Origin: Burkholderia pyrrocinia
GTDB taxonomy: Bacteria > Pseudomonadota > Gammaproteobacteria > Burkholderiales > Burkholderiaceae
DNA: 64,000 nucleotides
NCBI RefSeq assembly: GCF_003330765.1
Contig: NZ_CP024903.1
Span: forward strand, 62,001-126,000
Reading direction: 5' to 3'
Below the pieces are notes generated by a model that ran no database searches, was not told the origin of the DNA, and was given only the letters and a program-made list of their open reading frames with translations. Every line of letters begins with the position of its first letter. Position 1 is the first letter of the stretch. Shown here one piece after another: positions 8,391-17,464 of this stretch. Both the position numbers and the translations under genes were made by a program.

Positions 8391-9050
8391 ATGGCAGTCA
8401 CCCGCAAGGTCGCAGTCCTGTCGGGCGTATCCACGCTCGTCTATCTCGGGCTCGCCGTGCTCGGCATCGGCGGGTTCGCCGCCTTCTTCTCGCATCCGCC
8501 GCTGACCGTCGTCGTCGTCGCGACGTTCGCGATGGCCGTCGCCGCGATGTTCACCGAAGGCAACCTGAGCGCCGGCGAGCGCGAGCACCGCGACAACCGC
8601 TGGGTGCTCGCGGCATTCGCGGTGAGCGGGTTCCTGCTCGCGTATCTGCCCGCGCTGACCGACCGGCTCGATTTCTGGACCTTCGGCGGCGATGCGGTGC
8701 GATGGATCGGCGTCGTGCTGTACATCGCGGGCGGTGCGCTGCGCATCTGGCCCGTGTTCGTGCTCGGCAAGCGCTTCAGCGGGCTCGTCGCGATCCAGCC
8801 GGGCCATACGCTCGTGACCGACGGCATCTACCGCCGCATCCGCAATCCGAGCTATCTCGGCCTGCTCGTCAATTCGGTTGGCTGGGCGCTTGCGTTCCGC
8901 TCGGGCGTCGGCGTGCTGCTGGTCGTGCTGATGATGGTGCCGCTCGTCGCGCGCATCCGCTCGGAGGAGGCGCTGCTGCGTTCGCAATTCGGCGCGGAAT
9001 ACGACGCGTATTGCGCGCGGACCTGGCGGCTGCTGCCCGGCGTGTACTGA
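8391..9050 (+). CDS. isoprenylcysteine carboxyl methyltransferase (ICMT)-family membrane protein
   Basis: A 219-residue protein with five or six membrane helices and the ICMT/PEMT-family C-terminal motif: GHTLVTDGIYRRIRNPSYLG (SAM and substrate site), then the acidic RSEEALLRSQFGAEYDAYCART segment. Bacterial members methylate unknown small substrates or lipids at the inner membrane. Start MAVTRKVAV, with GGCGAGG just upstream. Confidence 0.85.
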   Translation: MAVTRKVAVLSGVSTLVYLGLAVLGIGGFAAFFSHPPLTVVVVATFAMAVAAMFTEGNLSAGEREHRDNRWVLAAFAVSGFLLAYLPALTDRLDFWTFGGDAVRWIGVVLYIAGGALRIWPVFVLGKRFSGLVAIQPGHTLVTDGIYRRIRNPSYLGLLVNSVGWALAFRSGVGVLLVVLMMVPLVARIRSEEALLRSQFGAEYDAYCARTWRLLPGVY

Positions 9051-9429
9051 CCCTTCCAAGATAGCGCCCGACCGTCGTTTCGGGCCCCGCTCACGACGCG
9101 TGCCCGATGTGTTGCCACGTGTGTCGCAAATGTGCGACGCCGCGCGTGGCCGCCTTCCCGCCCCACAGGGACGGACCCTAGCCAGAGTCAATGCCGGCGC
9201 GGGTTTCCGGGAATCCCGGGGCAGGCGTTCGACGTCCGTTATTCGCAAACAACTTGTTACCAGAATGTCCACAGCAAGGATGCGGGACCGGTGCTATTCT
9301 TCGCCGCAAGCTCGTTGAAATGAATTGGTCCGGGGTTCGGCACAATGCCTGAACCGGCGTCGATCGATTCAGATCGTCGTACCGGGCGGACCTTCGATAA
9401 CCAGATTTCGAACAAGGAAGAATACGGGA

Positions 9430-9867
9430 ATGTGGAAGAAAATTGCCCCCACTCTCGTCGTCGCCGTGCTGACCGGCGCGACTGCGCTGCCGGCACTGGC
9501 AGGTGACTTGAACAATGCACTTGGCGGCGCGCTCGGCGGGGTCGCCGGCGCAGCGGTCGGCGGTGCGGTCGGTGGTAGCACGGGCTCCGTCATCGGCGGC
9601 GCGATCGGCGGCGGCGCCGGTGGCGCTGTGACGTCGAACCGTCGCGAGCGCACCGGCGCGATCATCGGCGGCGCACTCGGCGGCGGCGCAGGTACCGCGG
9701 CAGGCAACGCGATGGGCGGCCGCACGGGCGGCCTGCTGGGCGCGGCTGTCGGCGGCGGCGCCGGCGCGGCGCTCGGCGGCAACATGTCGCGCAGCTCGTA
9801 CGAGCGCGATCACGGCGATCGCGGCTATCGTCACCGCAAGCATCGCCACCACCGCGACTGGGACTGA
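9430..9867 (+). CDS. glycine-zipper domain surface protein
   Basis: A 145-residue exported protein: signal peptide MWKKIAPTLVVAVLTGATALPALA, then about 90 residues of Gly/Ala-rich glycine-zipper repeats (GGALGGxAGAAxGGAxGG pattern) able to pack as membrane helices, and a basic His/Arg-rich tail (YRHRKHRHHRDWD). Resembles glycine-zipper outer-membrane or TMEM-type proteins; the function is unknown. Confidence 0.8.
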   Translation: MWKKIAPTLVVAVLTGATALPALAGDLNNALGGALGGVAGAAVGGAVGGSTGSVIGGAIGGGAGGAVTSNRRERTGAIIGGALGGGAGTAAGNAMGGRTGGLLGAAVGGGAGAALGGNMSRSSYERDHGDRGYRHRKHRHHRDWD

Positions 9868-9884
9868 TCGCCGCTGGCGCGGCA

Positions 9885-9985
9885 CGGTGCGCGATCCGCG
9901 CACCGGCGCGCCGACGGCGTCGGCACCCGACGCGAGATTCGGCCCGGCGGCCTGCCGGGCCGCCATCGCCGGCCAGACCGGCGAT
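9885..9985 (+). terminator. cluster of three stem-loops after the glycine-zipper gene
   Basis: Three perfect hairpins in 100 bp: 9885-9905 (9-bp stem, loop ATC), 9941-9961 (8-bp stem GGCCCGGC/GCCGGGCC) and 9965-9985 (8-bp stem, followed by CCTTTCC). Only the last has a weak pyrimidine tail. Read as a likely transcription end region. Confidence 0.4.
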
Positions 9986-10723
9986 CCTTTCCGGCTTCCT
10001 CAGCCGCTGCCATGCGCCCGATCGACGGGCCGGCAATCGTCCTCCCGCCTGACTTCCCCCCTTCTCGACCACACCGCCTGTCGCGTCTGAACGCGCCCGG
10101 GCAGGATCGGCGAACGCCACTACGCAGATTCCCTTCGACGCGTCGGCCCGTTCCGGCCTGACGACGGTTCACGACAGGGACGCAGCGATCCGCCGCCGCG
10201 CACACATCGACCGTCTCCCATCTGCGTAACCTGATGTATCGCGACCCGCGTGTACGACCGGCAGTGCTGCGATCGGATGCGTCCCGGCGAACGTTCGCGT
10301 TGCCGCGGCCGTCAGGATTTCCCTGATAGGCTGCTCGCCGCGCAACGCTTCTGCACCGCACATCGCGGGCGCCGGCAGGTAGTGGGAAATCGAATGGATG
10401 CCATCGCAACATTTAATTGGTCGCTCGAGATCGACTTCGCTATCGTCAACGATGCCCGCGTACGGAGTCGAACCGTGCCGTCCGCCGCGCCTCGCCGCAT
10501 GATCGCGCGCCGCGGCCCGGCCGCCGGACCCACAAGCATGGGCCGCCGCGTCCGATGAACCGGACGGACCCGTCGCGAAGCCTGGCCGACCGAACGAAGG
10601 CGCATGCGCTTTCAAGCCACCCCGGCAACGATGTCCCGCCGCCGCATGCGTGCCCCACACGCGTGCGTGCCGCCCGATGCCGTTTGCGCCAGGGGCCGGA
10701 CCAACCCATTGCCTGGATGCACT
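9986..10723. other. intergenic stretch without a supportable gene
   Basis: About 740 bp between the glycine-zipper gene and the ureidoglycine aminohydrolase gene. Short open frames on both strands have no domain signature or ribosome site. An AT-rich patch at 10409-10420 (AACATTTAATTGG) may be promoter DNA. It may hold a decayed gene, but nothing is recognised. Confidence 0.5.
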
Positions 10724-11560
10724 ATGTCTAAGACAACGTATTACGCGCCGCATGGCGGCCACCCGCCGCAGACCGATCTGCTGACCGATCGCGCGATGTT
10801 CACCGAGGCGTACGCGGTGATCCCGAAGGGGGTGATGCGCGACATCGTCACGAGCTGGCTGCCGTTCTGGACGAACACGCGCCTGTGGGTGATCGCTCGC
10901 CCGCTGTCGGGTTTTGCCGAAACCTTCTCGCAGTACATCGTCGAAGTGAACCCGGGCGGCGGCAGCGACAAGCCCGAGCAGGACAAGAATGCCGAAGCCG
11001 TGCTGTTCGTCGTCGAAGGCGAGGCCGAGCTGACGCTGCAGGGCTCGAAGCACGTGCTGAAGCCGGGCGGCTACGCGTTCATCCCGCCGGGCGCGGACTG
11101 GACGCTGCACAACGTCAGCGATGCCGCGGTGCGCTTCCACTGGGTGCGCAAGCATTACCAGGTCGTCGACGGCATCCCGCTCCCCGAAGCATTCGTGACC
11201 AACGAGCAGGACGTCGAGCCGATCCCGATGCCGGGCACCGACGGCGCGTGGGTGACGACGCGCTTCGTCGACATGAGCGACATGCGCCACGACATGCACG
11301 TGAACATCGTGACGTTCCAGCCGGGCGGCGTGATTCCGTTCGCTGAAACGCACGTGATGGAGCATGGCCTGTACGTGCTCGAAGGCAAGGCCGTCTATCG
11401 CCTGAACCAGGACTGGGTCGAGGTCGAAGCGGGCGATTTCATGTGGCTGCGCGCGTTCTGCCCGCAGGCATGCTATTCGGGTGGCCCTGGCCGCTTCCGC
11501 TACCTGCTGTACAAGGATGTGAACCGTCACATGAACCTGACGCTGAACCCGGCGCGCTGA
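10724..11560 (+). CDS. allE: (S)-ureidoglycine aminohydrolase (double-cupin, allantoin catabolism)
   Basis: Converts (S)-ureidoglycine to (S)-ureidoglycolate and ammonia in purine/allantoin breakdown; cytoplasmic and Mn-dependent. 278 residues with two cupin domains (first around residues 65-140, second 195-270). The C-terminal cupin has the metal ligands in the E. coli spacing: E208-x-H210-x3-H214 and Q248, 40 residues after the Glu. No other allantoin gene is nearby, so the rest of the pathway must lie elsewhere. A strong terminator follows at 11590. Confidence 0.92.
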   Translation: MSKTTYYAPHGGHPPQTDLLTDRAMFTEAYAVIPKGVMRDIVTSWLPFWTNTRLWVIARPLSGFAETFSQYIVEVNPGGGSDKPEQDKNAEAVLFVVEGEAELTLQGSKHVLKPGGYAFIPPGADWTLHNVSDAAVRFHWVRKHYQVVDGIPLPEAFVTNEQDVEPIPMPGTDGAWVTTRFVDMSDMRHDMHVNIVTFQPGGVIPFAETHVMEHGLYVLEGKAVYRLNQDWVEVEAGDFMWLRAFCPQACYSGGPGRFRYLLYKDVNRHMNLTLNPAR

Positions 11561-11589
11561 AGCGCGGCGCCAGCAGTCGAACGCGAAAG

Positions 11590-11617
11590 CCCGCCGGTGC
11601 ATGCCGGCGGGTTTTTT
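11590..11617 (+). terminator. rho-independent terminator of the ureidoglycine aminohydrolase gene
   Basis: 8-bp stem CCCGCCGG/CCGGCGGG, 6-base loop, then six T. It also lies 19 bp beyond the end of the convergent kinase-like gene. Confidence 0.9.
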
Positions 11618-11635
11618 CATGGGCGGCGTGTTTTG

Positions 11636-12430
11636 CTACAGGCCGAGCGCGGTTGCGGCCAGCGTGGCGACCTGCAGCCGCGTATCGGGCGGCAGTTCGT
11701 CTTCCATCAACCACACGGCGGACAGGCCCGACCACGCCAGAATCCACTGCAGCAGCCGGCACCGGTCGAGCTGCGCGGCGTCGGCCACGAGCGCGACGCG
11801 CCGCTCGAAGCGCGCGGGATCGACCGCGATGTCGTGCACGGGATTGCAGAACAGGTTCGCGTAGTCGAACGCGCGATCGCCGCGCAGCCCTTTCGGGTCG
11901 ATCGCGAGCCAGCCGCGTGCGCCGAAATGGAGAATGTTGTCGTGATGGATGTCGCCGTGCAGGACGACTTCGTCGACGGCCGGCGCGGCCAGCAGCTGGC
12001 GCGCGACCGTGGCCGAGCGGCGCAGCACGTCGTTCTCCGCGTCATTCGACAGCAGCGCGTAGAACCAGTCGTGCAGCGGTACGACCGAAGGCGGCTCGGG
12101 GGCACGATGCGCGTGCAGCCGGGCGACGACGTCGCACGCGATGCGCATCGCGTCGTCGTCGCGACCCGATGCCGAATAGCCGGCAAGCGACGGTGACGGC
12201 TGCGCGCGTTCGAGCAGGATCGCGTCGCCGTCGTGCTGCCACGCCTGCGCGGCGCCTTGTCCGTTCCACCAGGTCATCAGCGCATTGCCGAGACGCTCTT
12301 CGTCGCACGTGGCGACCTTCAGCATCGCGGGCCGCGCGTGCCAGACGACGGGCAGCAGGCCGCCGCTCGCGGTCAGGATCGGGCCGCCGTCGGGAACGAG
12401 GCCCCACAGGTCGATGTATCGATCGAACAT
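11636..12430 (-). CDS. aminoglycoside/hydroxyurea antibiotic-resistance-kinase-like phosphotransferase
   Basis: A 264-residue kinase-fold protein resembling the APH(6)/streptomycin-hydroxyurea phosphotransferase family. Seen: the catalytic loop VLHGDIHHDNIL (HGD 158-160, Asn 165), the metal-binding segment LAIDPKGLRGDRAFDYANLF (D178), and an N-terminal HARPAMLKVA strand with the ATP lysine. Chromosomal members often do not confer resistance, so the natural substrate is unknown. It is divergent from the PBP gene at 12667; the shared intergenic region has nested palindromes. Confidence 0.8.
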   Translation of the reverse strand: MFDRYIDLWGLVPDGGPILTASGGLLPVVWHARPAMLKVATCDEERLGNALMTWWNGQGAAQAWQHDGDAILLERAQPSPSLAGYSASGRDDDAMRIACDVVARLHAHRAPEPPSVVPLHDWFYALLSNDAENDVLRRSATVARQLLAAPAVDEVVLHGDIHHDNILHFGARGWLAIDPKGLRGDRAFDYANLFCNPVHDIAVDPARFERRVALVADAAQLDRCRLLQWILAWSGLSAVWLMEDELPPDTRLQVATLAATALGL

Positions 12431-12530
12431 GACGCGATGGTACAGGCGAACCGGATCGTGCGCCGCGCGGCATGCCCGACGGCGCGCCACCGGCCCGCAC
12501 GTGTCGCGTGAACGGCTCCGGCGCGCTTTC

Positions 12531-12566
12531 CTAAATAAAATTTAGCCTGCCAAACTTTGGCTAAAT
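12531..12566. promoter_or_regulatory. nested AT-rich inverted repeats in the kinase/PBP divergent promoter region
   Basis: Three copies of CTAAAT (12531 forward, 12540 reverse, 12561 forward) build CTAAAT-AAA-ATTTAG and ATTTAGCC-N11-GGCTAAAT. A 13-bp palindrome GCCAAA-C-TTTGGC (12549-12561) overlaps the spacer and right arm of the second. It is AT-rich against a GC-rich background and lies about 100 bp from both divergent starts. Possible operator; the regulator is unknown. Confidence 0.5.
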
Positions 12567-12666
12567 AAGGTTCCGGTTTCGCGCCATCCCTTCGACAATG
12601 CGCGCCTTTCGTGACCGATCGGCGCCGCTCGCGCCGGCCGTCGCGGCACTGAAGAAGGAGCCCGAC

Positions 12667-14793
12667 ATGACCGACCACACCGCCAACCCATCGCCGCCGC
12701 CCGCGCCGCCATCCGCACCGCCGCACCGACGCGTGTGGCGCACGCTCGCGGGCGCGCTGCTCGGCCTGACGCTCGCCTGTGCGGGCATCGGCGCATGGAC
12801 GTTCCATCGCATCTGGACGCAGTTGCCGTCCGTCGAGCACCTGGCCGTCTATCGTCCCGCGCTGCCGCTGCGGATCTTCTCGCGCGACGGCGAACTGCTG
12901 GCCGAATACGGCGTCGAGCGGCGCGAGTTCGTGCCGCTCGAACGCATCCCGCCGCTGATGCGGCAGGCGCTGCTCGCGGCCGAGGACGCGAAGTTCTACC
13001 AGCACGGCGCGATCGATGTCGGCGGTCTTGCGCGCGCGACGTTCGCGAACGTCGTGACGGGGCAGCCGGGGCAGGGCGGCAGCACGATCACGATGCAGGT
13101 CGCGCGCAACTTCTACCTGACGCGCGACAAGGTGTTGAGCCGCAAGCTCGCCGAGATCCTGATGGCGGCCAGGCTCGAACGCGAATACAGCAAGGACAAG
13201 CTGCTCGAGCTGTACATGAACGAGATCTACCTGGGCGAGCGCGCATATGGTTTCGCGGCGGCCGCGAACGTGTATTTCGGCAAGCCGCTCGACGCGCTGA
13301 GCGCGGGCGAGGCGGCCGTGCTCGCGGGGCTGCCGAAGGCGCCGTCCGCGTTCAACCCGGTCGTCAATCCAGCGCGCGCGACCGCGCGACGCAACTATGT
13401 GCTCGGCCGGATGCATGCGCTCGGCCAGCTCGACGACGCGACGTATCGCACGGCCGTCGATGCGCCGATCGCGCTGGCGACCACGTCGCCGCCGGGGATC
13501 GTCGCGGCGCCGTACGTCGCCGAGCGCGCGCGCCGCATGATGGTCGAGCGTTTTCACGACGACGCCTATACGCTCGGCCTCGACGTGACGACGACGATCT
13601 CGATGCGCGACCAGCGCGCGGCCGAAGCCGCGCTCGACCGCACGCTGAATCGGCAGCCACGCGCGAAGCGCGATGCGCGCAACGGGCTCGAAGGCGCACT
13701 CGTGTCGCTCGACGCGGCGACGGGCGACATGCTCGCGCTGGTCGGCGGCGCGGATTTCAGCCGCAACGTGTTCGACCATGCGCTGCAGGCGTACCGCCAG
13801 CCGGGCTCGAGCTTCAAGCCGTTCGTCTATTCGGCGGCGCTGGAGAAGGGCTACTTCCCGGGCGTGCTCGTCGACGATACGCAGCGCACGCTCACGCATG
13901 CGGAAACCGGCGCGCAGCCGTGGCGTCCGCGCAATTTCGGCAACCGCTACGAGGGTTTCATCCCGGTACGGCGCGGGCTGGTGCGCTCGAAGAACCTGGT
14001 CGCGGTCAGCCTGATGCAGGCCGCCGACGCGCGCTACGTGCAGCAGCACGCGGTGCATTTCGGCTTCGACGCGCAGCGCAATCCGGCCTCGTTGCCGCTC
14101 GCGCTCGGCGCGGGCGCCGTGACGCCGCTCGAACTCGCGAGCGCGTACAGCGTGTTCGCCAATGGCGGGACGCGGATGGAGCCGCGCCTGATCCTGTCGG
14201 TGAAGCAGCGTCACGGCGGCGCGATGTACGAGGCGACGGCGCCGGAAGGTGCGCGGGTCGTGTCGGCGCGTAACGCGTTCGTGATGGACAGCATGCTGCG
14301 TGACGTCGTGCGGGCCGGCACCGCGCGCGGCGTGCTCGCGCTGCGCCGCGACGACGCGGCCGGCAAGACGGGCACGTCGAACGGGTCGAAGGACGTGTGG
14401 TTCGCCGGCTACTCGTCGGGTATCGTCGCGGTCGCGTGGCTCGGCTACGACACGCCGCGCCCGATGGGGCGCGCGACCGGCGCGACGCTGGCGCTGCCGG
14501 TCTGGCTCGACTACATGAAGACGGCCGTCGACGGGCGCACGCCGGTCGATACGACGCCGCCGCAGGACGTCGCGCTCGTCGACGGCGACTTCGTCTATGC
14601 CGAATACACGCGCGGTTCGTGCACGGCCGATGTGCCGCCGTACATTCGCAGTCGCTTCGCATGTGGCGGCGCGCAAGCGACGGATGCAACGGATGCGTCG
14701 GCCGACAGCGGCAAGCCCGACGCGCCGATGCCCGCCGCGGTCGATGCGGCCGAGCGCGAACGCGTGCTCGACCTGTTCCGGACCGACGACTGA
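12667..14793 (+). CDS. class A penicillin-binding protein (bifunctional transglycosylase/transpeptidase, PBP1A-like)
   Basis: Polymerises and cross-links peptidoglycan in the periplasm. 708 residues: Pro-rich cytoplasmic tail, one membrane anchor (about 25-48), GT51 transglycosylase domain with EDAKFYQHG (catalytic Glu 106) and QGGSTITMQ (136-144), then the transpeptidase domain with SxxK (S381, K384), SKN (441-443) and KTG (567-569). It is shorter than typical PBP1A of about 800 residues, so it may be a second, accessory class A enzyme. AAGGAG lies six bases before the ATG. The TRIC/UPF0126 gene follows after 8 bp. Confidence 0.93.
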   Translation: MTDHTANPSPPPAPPSAPPHRRVWRTLAGALLGLTLACAGIGAWTFHRIWTQLPSVEHLAVYRPALPLRIFSRDGELLAEYGVERREFVPLERIPPLMRQALLAAEDAKFYQHGAIDVGGLARATFANVVTGQPGQGGSTITMQVARNFYLTRDKVLSRKLAEILMAARLEREYSKDKLLELYMNEIYLGERAYGFAAAANVYFGKPLDALSAGEAAVLAGLPKAPSAFNPVVNPARATARRNYVLGRMHALGQLDDATYRTAVDAPIALATTSPPGIVAAPYVAERARRMMVERFHDDAYTLGLDVTTTISMRDQRAAEAALDRTLNRQPRAKRDARNGLEGALVSLDAATGDMLALVGGADFSRNVFDHALQAYRQPGSSFKPFVYSAALEKGYFPGVLVDDTQRTLTHAETGAQPWRPRNFGNRYEGFIPVRRGLVRSKNLVAVSLMQAADARYVQQHAVHFGFDAQRNPASLPLALGAGAVTPLELASAYSVFANGGTRMEPRLILSVKQRHGGAMYEATAPEGARVVSARNAFVMDSMLRDVVRAGTARGVLALRRDDAAGKTGTSNGSKDVWFAGYSSGIVAVAWLGYDTPRPMGRATGATLALPVWLDYMKTAVDGRTPVDTTPPQDVALVDGDFVYAEYTRGSCTADVPPYIRSRFACGGAQATDATDASADSGKPDAPMPAAVDAAERERVLDLFRTDD

Positions 14794-14801
14794 CGCGCGC
14801 C

Positions 14802-15413
14802 ATGCATACGCTCTATCTGATTGCGATCGTCGCGGAAGCGATGTCGGGGGCGCTGATGGGCATGCGGCGCGGGATGGACCGCTTCGGGCTCGCGCTCGTC
14901 GGCGCGGTGACGGCGCTCGGCGGCGGCACCGTGCGCGACGTGCTGCTCGGCCACTATCCGCTCGGCTGGATCGCGCATCCCGAGTACCTGGTGATCACGC
15001 TGGTCGCGGCGACCGTCGCGTCGTGGGCCGCACGGCATGTTGCGCGGATGAAGGCGCTGTTTGTCACGGTCGACGCGATCGGCCTTGCTGCGTTCACGAT
15101 CATCGGCTGCGACATCGGCGCGTCGACCGGCACGGCGCCGATCATCGTCGTGCTGGCCGGCGCGATCACGGGCGTATGCGGCGGGATGCTGCGCGATTTA
15201 CTTTGCAACGAGATGCCGCTGATCCTGCGCGAGGAACTGTATGCGAGCGTCGCGTTCGTCACGGGTGCGCTGTATGTCGGGATGCAGCATCTCGGCATCG
15301 ACGCGGGATTCGCGACGCTCGTCGCGCTGGCGGCCGGCTTCTCGATGCGGATGCTCGCCGTGCGGCTCGGCTGGAAGATGCGGAGCTTCGGCGCGACGGA
15401 CGTCGAGCATTGA
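14802..15413 (+). CDS. TRIC-type cation channel / UPF0126 membrane protein (YicG-like)
   Basis: A 203-residue inner-membrane protein with seven hydrophobic segments and the two family repeats marked by GGGTVRDVLLG and GGMLRDLLCNEMP. Bacterial UPF0126 proteins share the trimeric intracellular cation channel fold; YicG-type proteins have also been linked to glycine transport. It starts 8 bp after the PBP stop, so co-transcription is likely. Confidence 0.88.
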   Translation: MHTLYLIAIVAEAMSGALMGMRRGMDRFGLALVGAVTALGGGTVRDVLLGHYPLGWIAHPEYLVITLVAATVASWAARHVARMKALFVTVDAIGLAAFTIIGCDIGASTGTAPIIVVLAGAITGVCGGMLRDLLCNEMPLILREELYASVAFVTGALYVGMQHLGIDAGFATLVALAAGFSMRMLAVRLGWKMRSFGATDVEH

Positions 15414-15496
15414 GTACGGCGGGCATTCGTGAAGGCCGCCAACGAGGGCAGCTCGCGACATCGAGCGACACAACGATCTTGCGAGCCACGCCCGCG

Positions 15497-16342
15497 CTAC
15501 GCAGGCACCATGACCGGCGGCGCACCGTCGCCGGTTTCCACCATCTTCACCGCGAATCCGTAGCAATGCGCGATATGAGCGGGCGTCATCACGTCGCGCG
15601 GTGCGCCGTGCGCGACGATCGTGCCGTCGGCGAGCAGCGCGATCGTATCCGCGTGCCGCGCGGCGAGGTTCGGGTCGTGCACGATCGCGAGCACGCCGAG
15701 CCGCCATTCGCGTGCGACGGCGCGCACGGTATCGAGCAAGCGATGCTGATGCGCGAGATCGAGCGCGGCGGTCGGTTCGTCGAGCAGCAGGTAGCGCGGG
15801 CCGCTTGCCGTCGCGTCGTCGTCCGGCCACAGTTGCGCGAGCACACGCGCGAACTGCACGCGGGCGAGTTCGCCGCCCGACAGCGTCGTGACGTCGCGGC
15901 CGACGAGCGCGTCGGCGCCCGCGCGTTCGAGCGCGCGCCACGCGATGTCGCGATCGCAATGCGCGATCACGTGCCGCGCACCGCTGCGCCGCGCGTGCGG
16001 ATAGCGGCCGAGCAGCACGATTTCGTCGACGCTGAACGGGAAGGCCGCTTGCGCGGCCTGCGGCAGCACCGCGCGCAGGCATGCGAGCCGCGGCGCGTCG
16101 ATGCGCGCGAGCGGTTCGCCGTTCAGCGTGATGTCGCCGGTCACGCGCACGCCGGTCACGCGCACGCCGGTCGGCGCGACGCTGCCGGTCAGTTCGCCGG
16201 CGAGAGTCTTCAGCAGCGTGCTCTTGCCCGCGCCGTTGCGGCCGAGCAGCGCGGTCACGCGGCCGGGCTCGATCGACAGCGACAGGTCGCGAAGGATGGC
16301 GTTGTGTTGGCGCGCGACGTCGAGATGGTGGGCGGTCAGCAT
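15497..16342 (-). CDS. hmuV: heme ABC transporter ATP-binding protein HmuV
   Basis: ATPase that powers heme import across the inner membrane. 281 residues: Walker [10 protein letters not shown] (34-42), signature LSGGE, Walker [12 protein letters not shown] and a switch His in VHDPNLAA. An in-frame 15-bp tandem repeat (16136-16172) inserts VTGVR-type repeats at residues 58-69, just after the Walker A helix. Last gene of the hmuRSTUV operon, 18 bp after hmuU. Confidence 0.95.
   Translation of the reverse strand: MLTAHHLDVARQHNAILRDLSLSIEPGRVTALLGRNGAGKSTLLKTLAGELTGSVAPTGVRVTGVRVTGDITLNGEPLARIDAPRLACLRAVLPQAAQAAFPFSVDEIVLLGRYPHARRSGARHVIAHCDRDIAWRALERAGADALVGRDVTTLSGGELARVQFARVLAQLWPDDDATASGPRYLLLDEPTAALDLAHQHRLLDTVRAVAREWRLGVLAIVHDPNLAARHADTIALLADGTIVAHGAPRDVMTPAHIAHCYGFAVKMVETGDGAPPVMVPA
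16136..16172. repeat. 15-bp tandem repeat inside hmuV
   Basis: Two exact copies of GCCGGTCACGCGCAC and a 7-base partial third copy, encoding repeated Val-Thr-Gly-Val-Arg on the minus strand. The unit is a multiple of three, so copy-number changes keep the frame. Confidence 0.9.
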
Positions 16343-16360
16343 GGTCGTCGTGAGGAAGGG

Positions 16361-17449
16361 TTATCCACCGAGCGCGCCGCGGCTTTTCAACAGCAGCGCA
16401 AGAAAGAACGGCGCGCCGAGCAGCGCGGTCAGCACGCCGAGCGGAATTTCGGCGGGGGCGGCGACCGTGCGCGCGGCGAGATCGGCGGCGAGCGTCAGCA
16501 GTGCGCCGAGCAGCGCGGCGCCGGGCAGCACGATTCGCTGGTCGGGGCCGCACGCGAGGCGCACGCAATGTGGCGCGACGAGCCCGATGAAACCAATGAT
16601 GCCCGCGCACGACACGAGCGCGCCGACCGCGAGCGCGACCGCGACGAGCACGCGCCGCTTCAGCCGCTGCACGGGCACGCCGAGATGCAGCGCCTCGGTT
16701 TCACCGAGCTGCAGCGCGTTCAGCGCGTCGCGTTCGCGCGCGAGCAGCGCGCAGCCGATCGCGACGCACGGCGCGACGGCCGCCAGCGCGGACCATTGCG
16801 CGCCGCCGAGGCTGCCGAGGCTCCAGAAGGTCAGCGAGCGCAGTTGCGCGTCGTCGGCGACGAACGTGAGCAGCCCGATCGCCGCGCCGACCAGCGCGTT
16901 GATCGCGATGCCGGCGAGCAGCAGCAGCGGCAGCGCGAGCCGGCCGCGCGATGCGGCGAGCCGGCAGACGAGCGCCGCGACCGCGAGCGCGCCCGCGAAA
17001 GCGGCGACGGGCAACGCGGCCGCGCTTACATGTGCGGCAAAGAGCGCGGGGCCGAGCACGATCATCGTCGTCGCGCCGAGTGCGGCGCCGCTCGACACGC
17101 CGACGAGCCCCGGATCGGCGAGTGGATTGCGGAACAGCGCCTGCATCGCCGCGCCGGTTGCGCCGAAGCCGCCGCCGACCAGCAGCGCGAGCGCGACGCG
17201 CGGCGCGCGGATGTCGAACAGCACCGCGCGCGCCTGCTGCGCGGCCGCATCACCGGTCAGCGCGGCCCACGCTTCCGCAAGCGGAATGCGGTACGCGCCG
17301 ACGCACAGCGCGACGATGGACATTGCGCACACGAGGAACGCGAGCGCGGCCAGCGCGAACGGCGCGAAGCGGCGCGACGTGCCGACGCACGCGGCGCCGG
17401 CGCGCGAGGCGGGCGACGGCGCGGGAAAATGCGAAGCGTGAGCGGGCAT
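16361..17449 (-). CDS. hmuU: heme ABC transporter permease HmuU (FecCD family)
   Basis: A 362-residue FecCD-family permease with about ten membrane helices. Conserved segments include GGGFGATGAAMQALFRNPLADPGLVGVSSGAALGA (helix 2-3 region) and GIIGFIGLVAPHCVRL (coupling helix contacting HmuV). It forms the channel for heme import with HmuV and the HmuT binding protein. Lies 15 bp after hmuT and 18 bp before hmuV. Confidence 0.95.
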   Translation of the reverse strand: MPAHASHFPAPSPASRAGAACVGTSRRFAPFALAALAFLVCAMSIVALCVGAYRIPLAEAWAALTGDAAAQQARAVLFDIRAPRVALALLVGGGFGATGAAMQALFRNPLADPGLVGVSSGAALGATTMIVLGPALFAAHVSAAALPVAAFAGALAVAALVCRLAASRGRLALPLLLLAGIAINALVGAAIGLLTFVADDAQLRSLTFWSLGSLGGAQWSALAAVAPCVAIGCALLARERDALNALQLGETEALHLGVPVQRLKRRVLVAVALAVGALVSCAGIIGFIGLVAPHCVRLACGPDQRIVLPGAALLGALLTLAADLAARTVAAPAEIPLGVLTALLGAPFFLALLLKSRGALGG

Positions 17450-17464
17450 CGGGGCGGTCCGGAA

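Noticed and set aside
10250..10558. 102-codon plus-strand ORF in the gap before the ureidoglycine gene
   Set aside because: No ribosome site, no domain, and codon pattern unlike neighbours.
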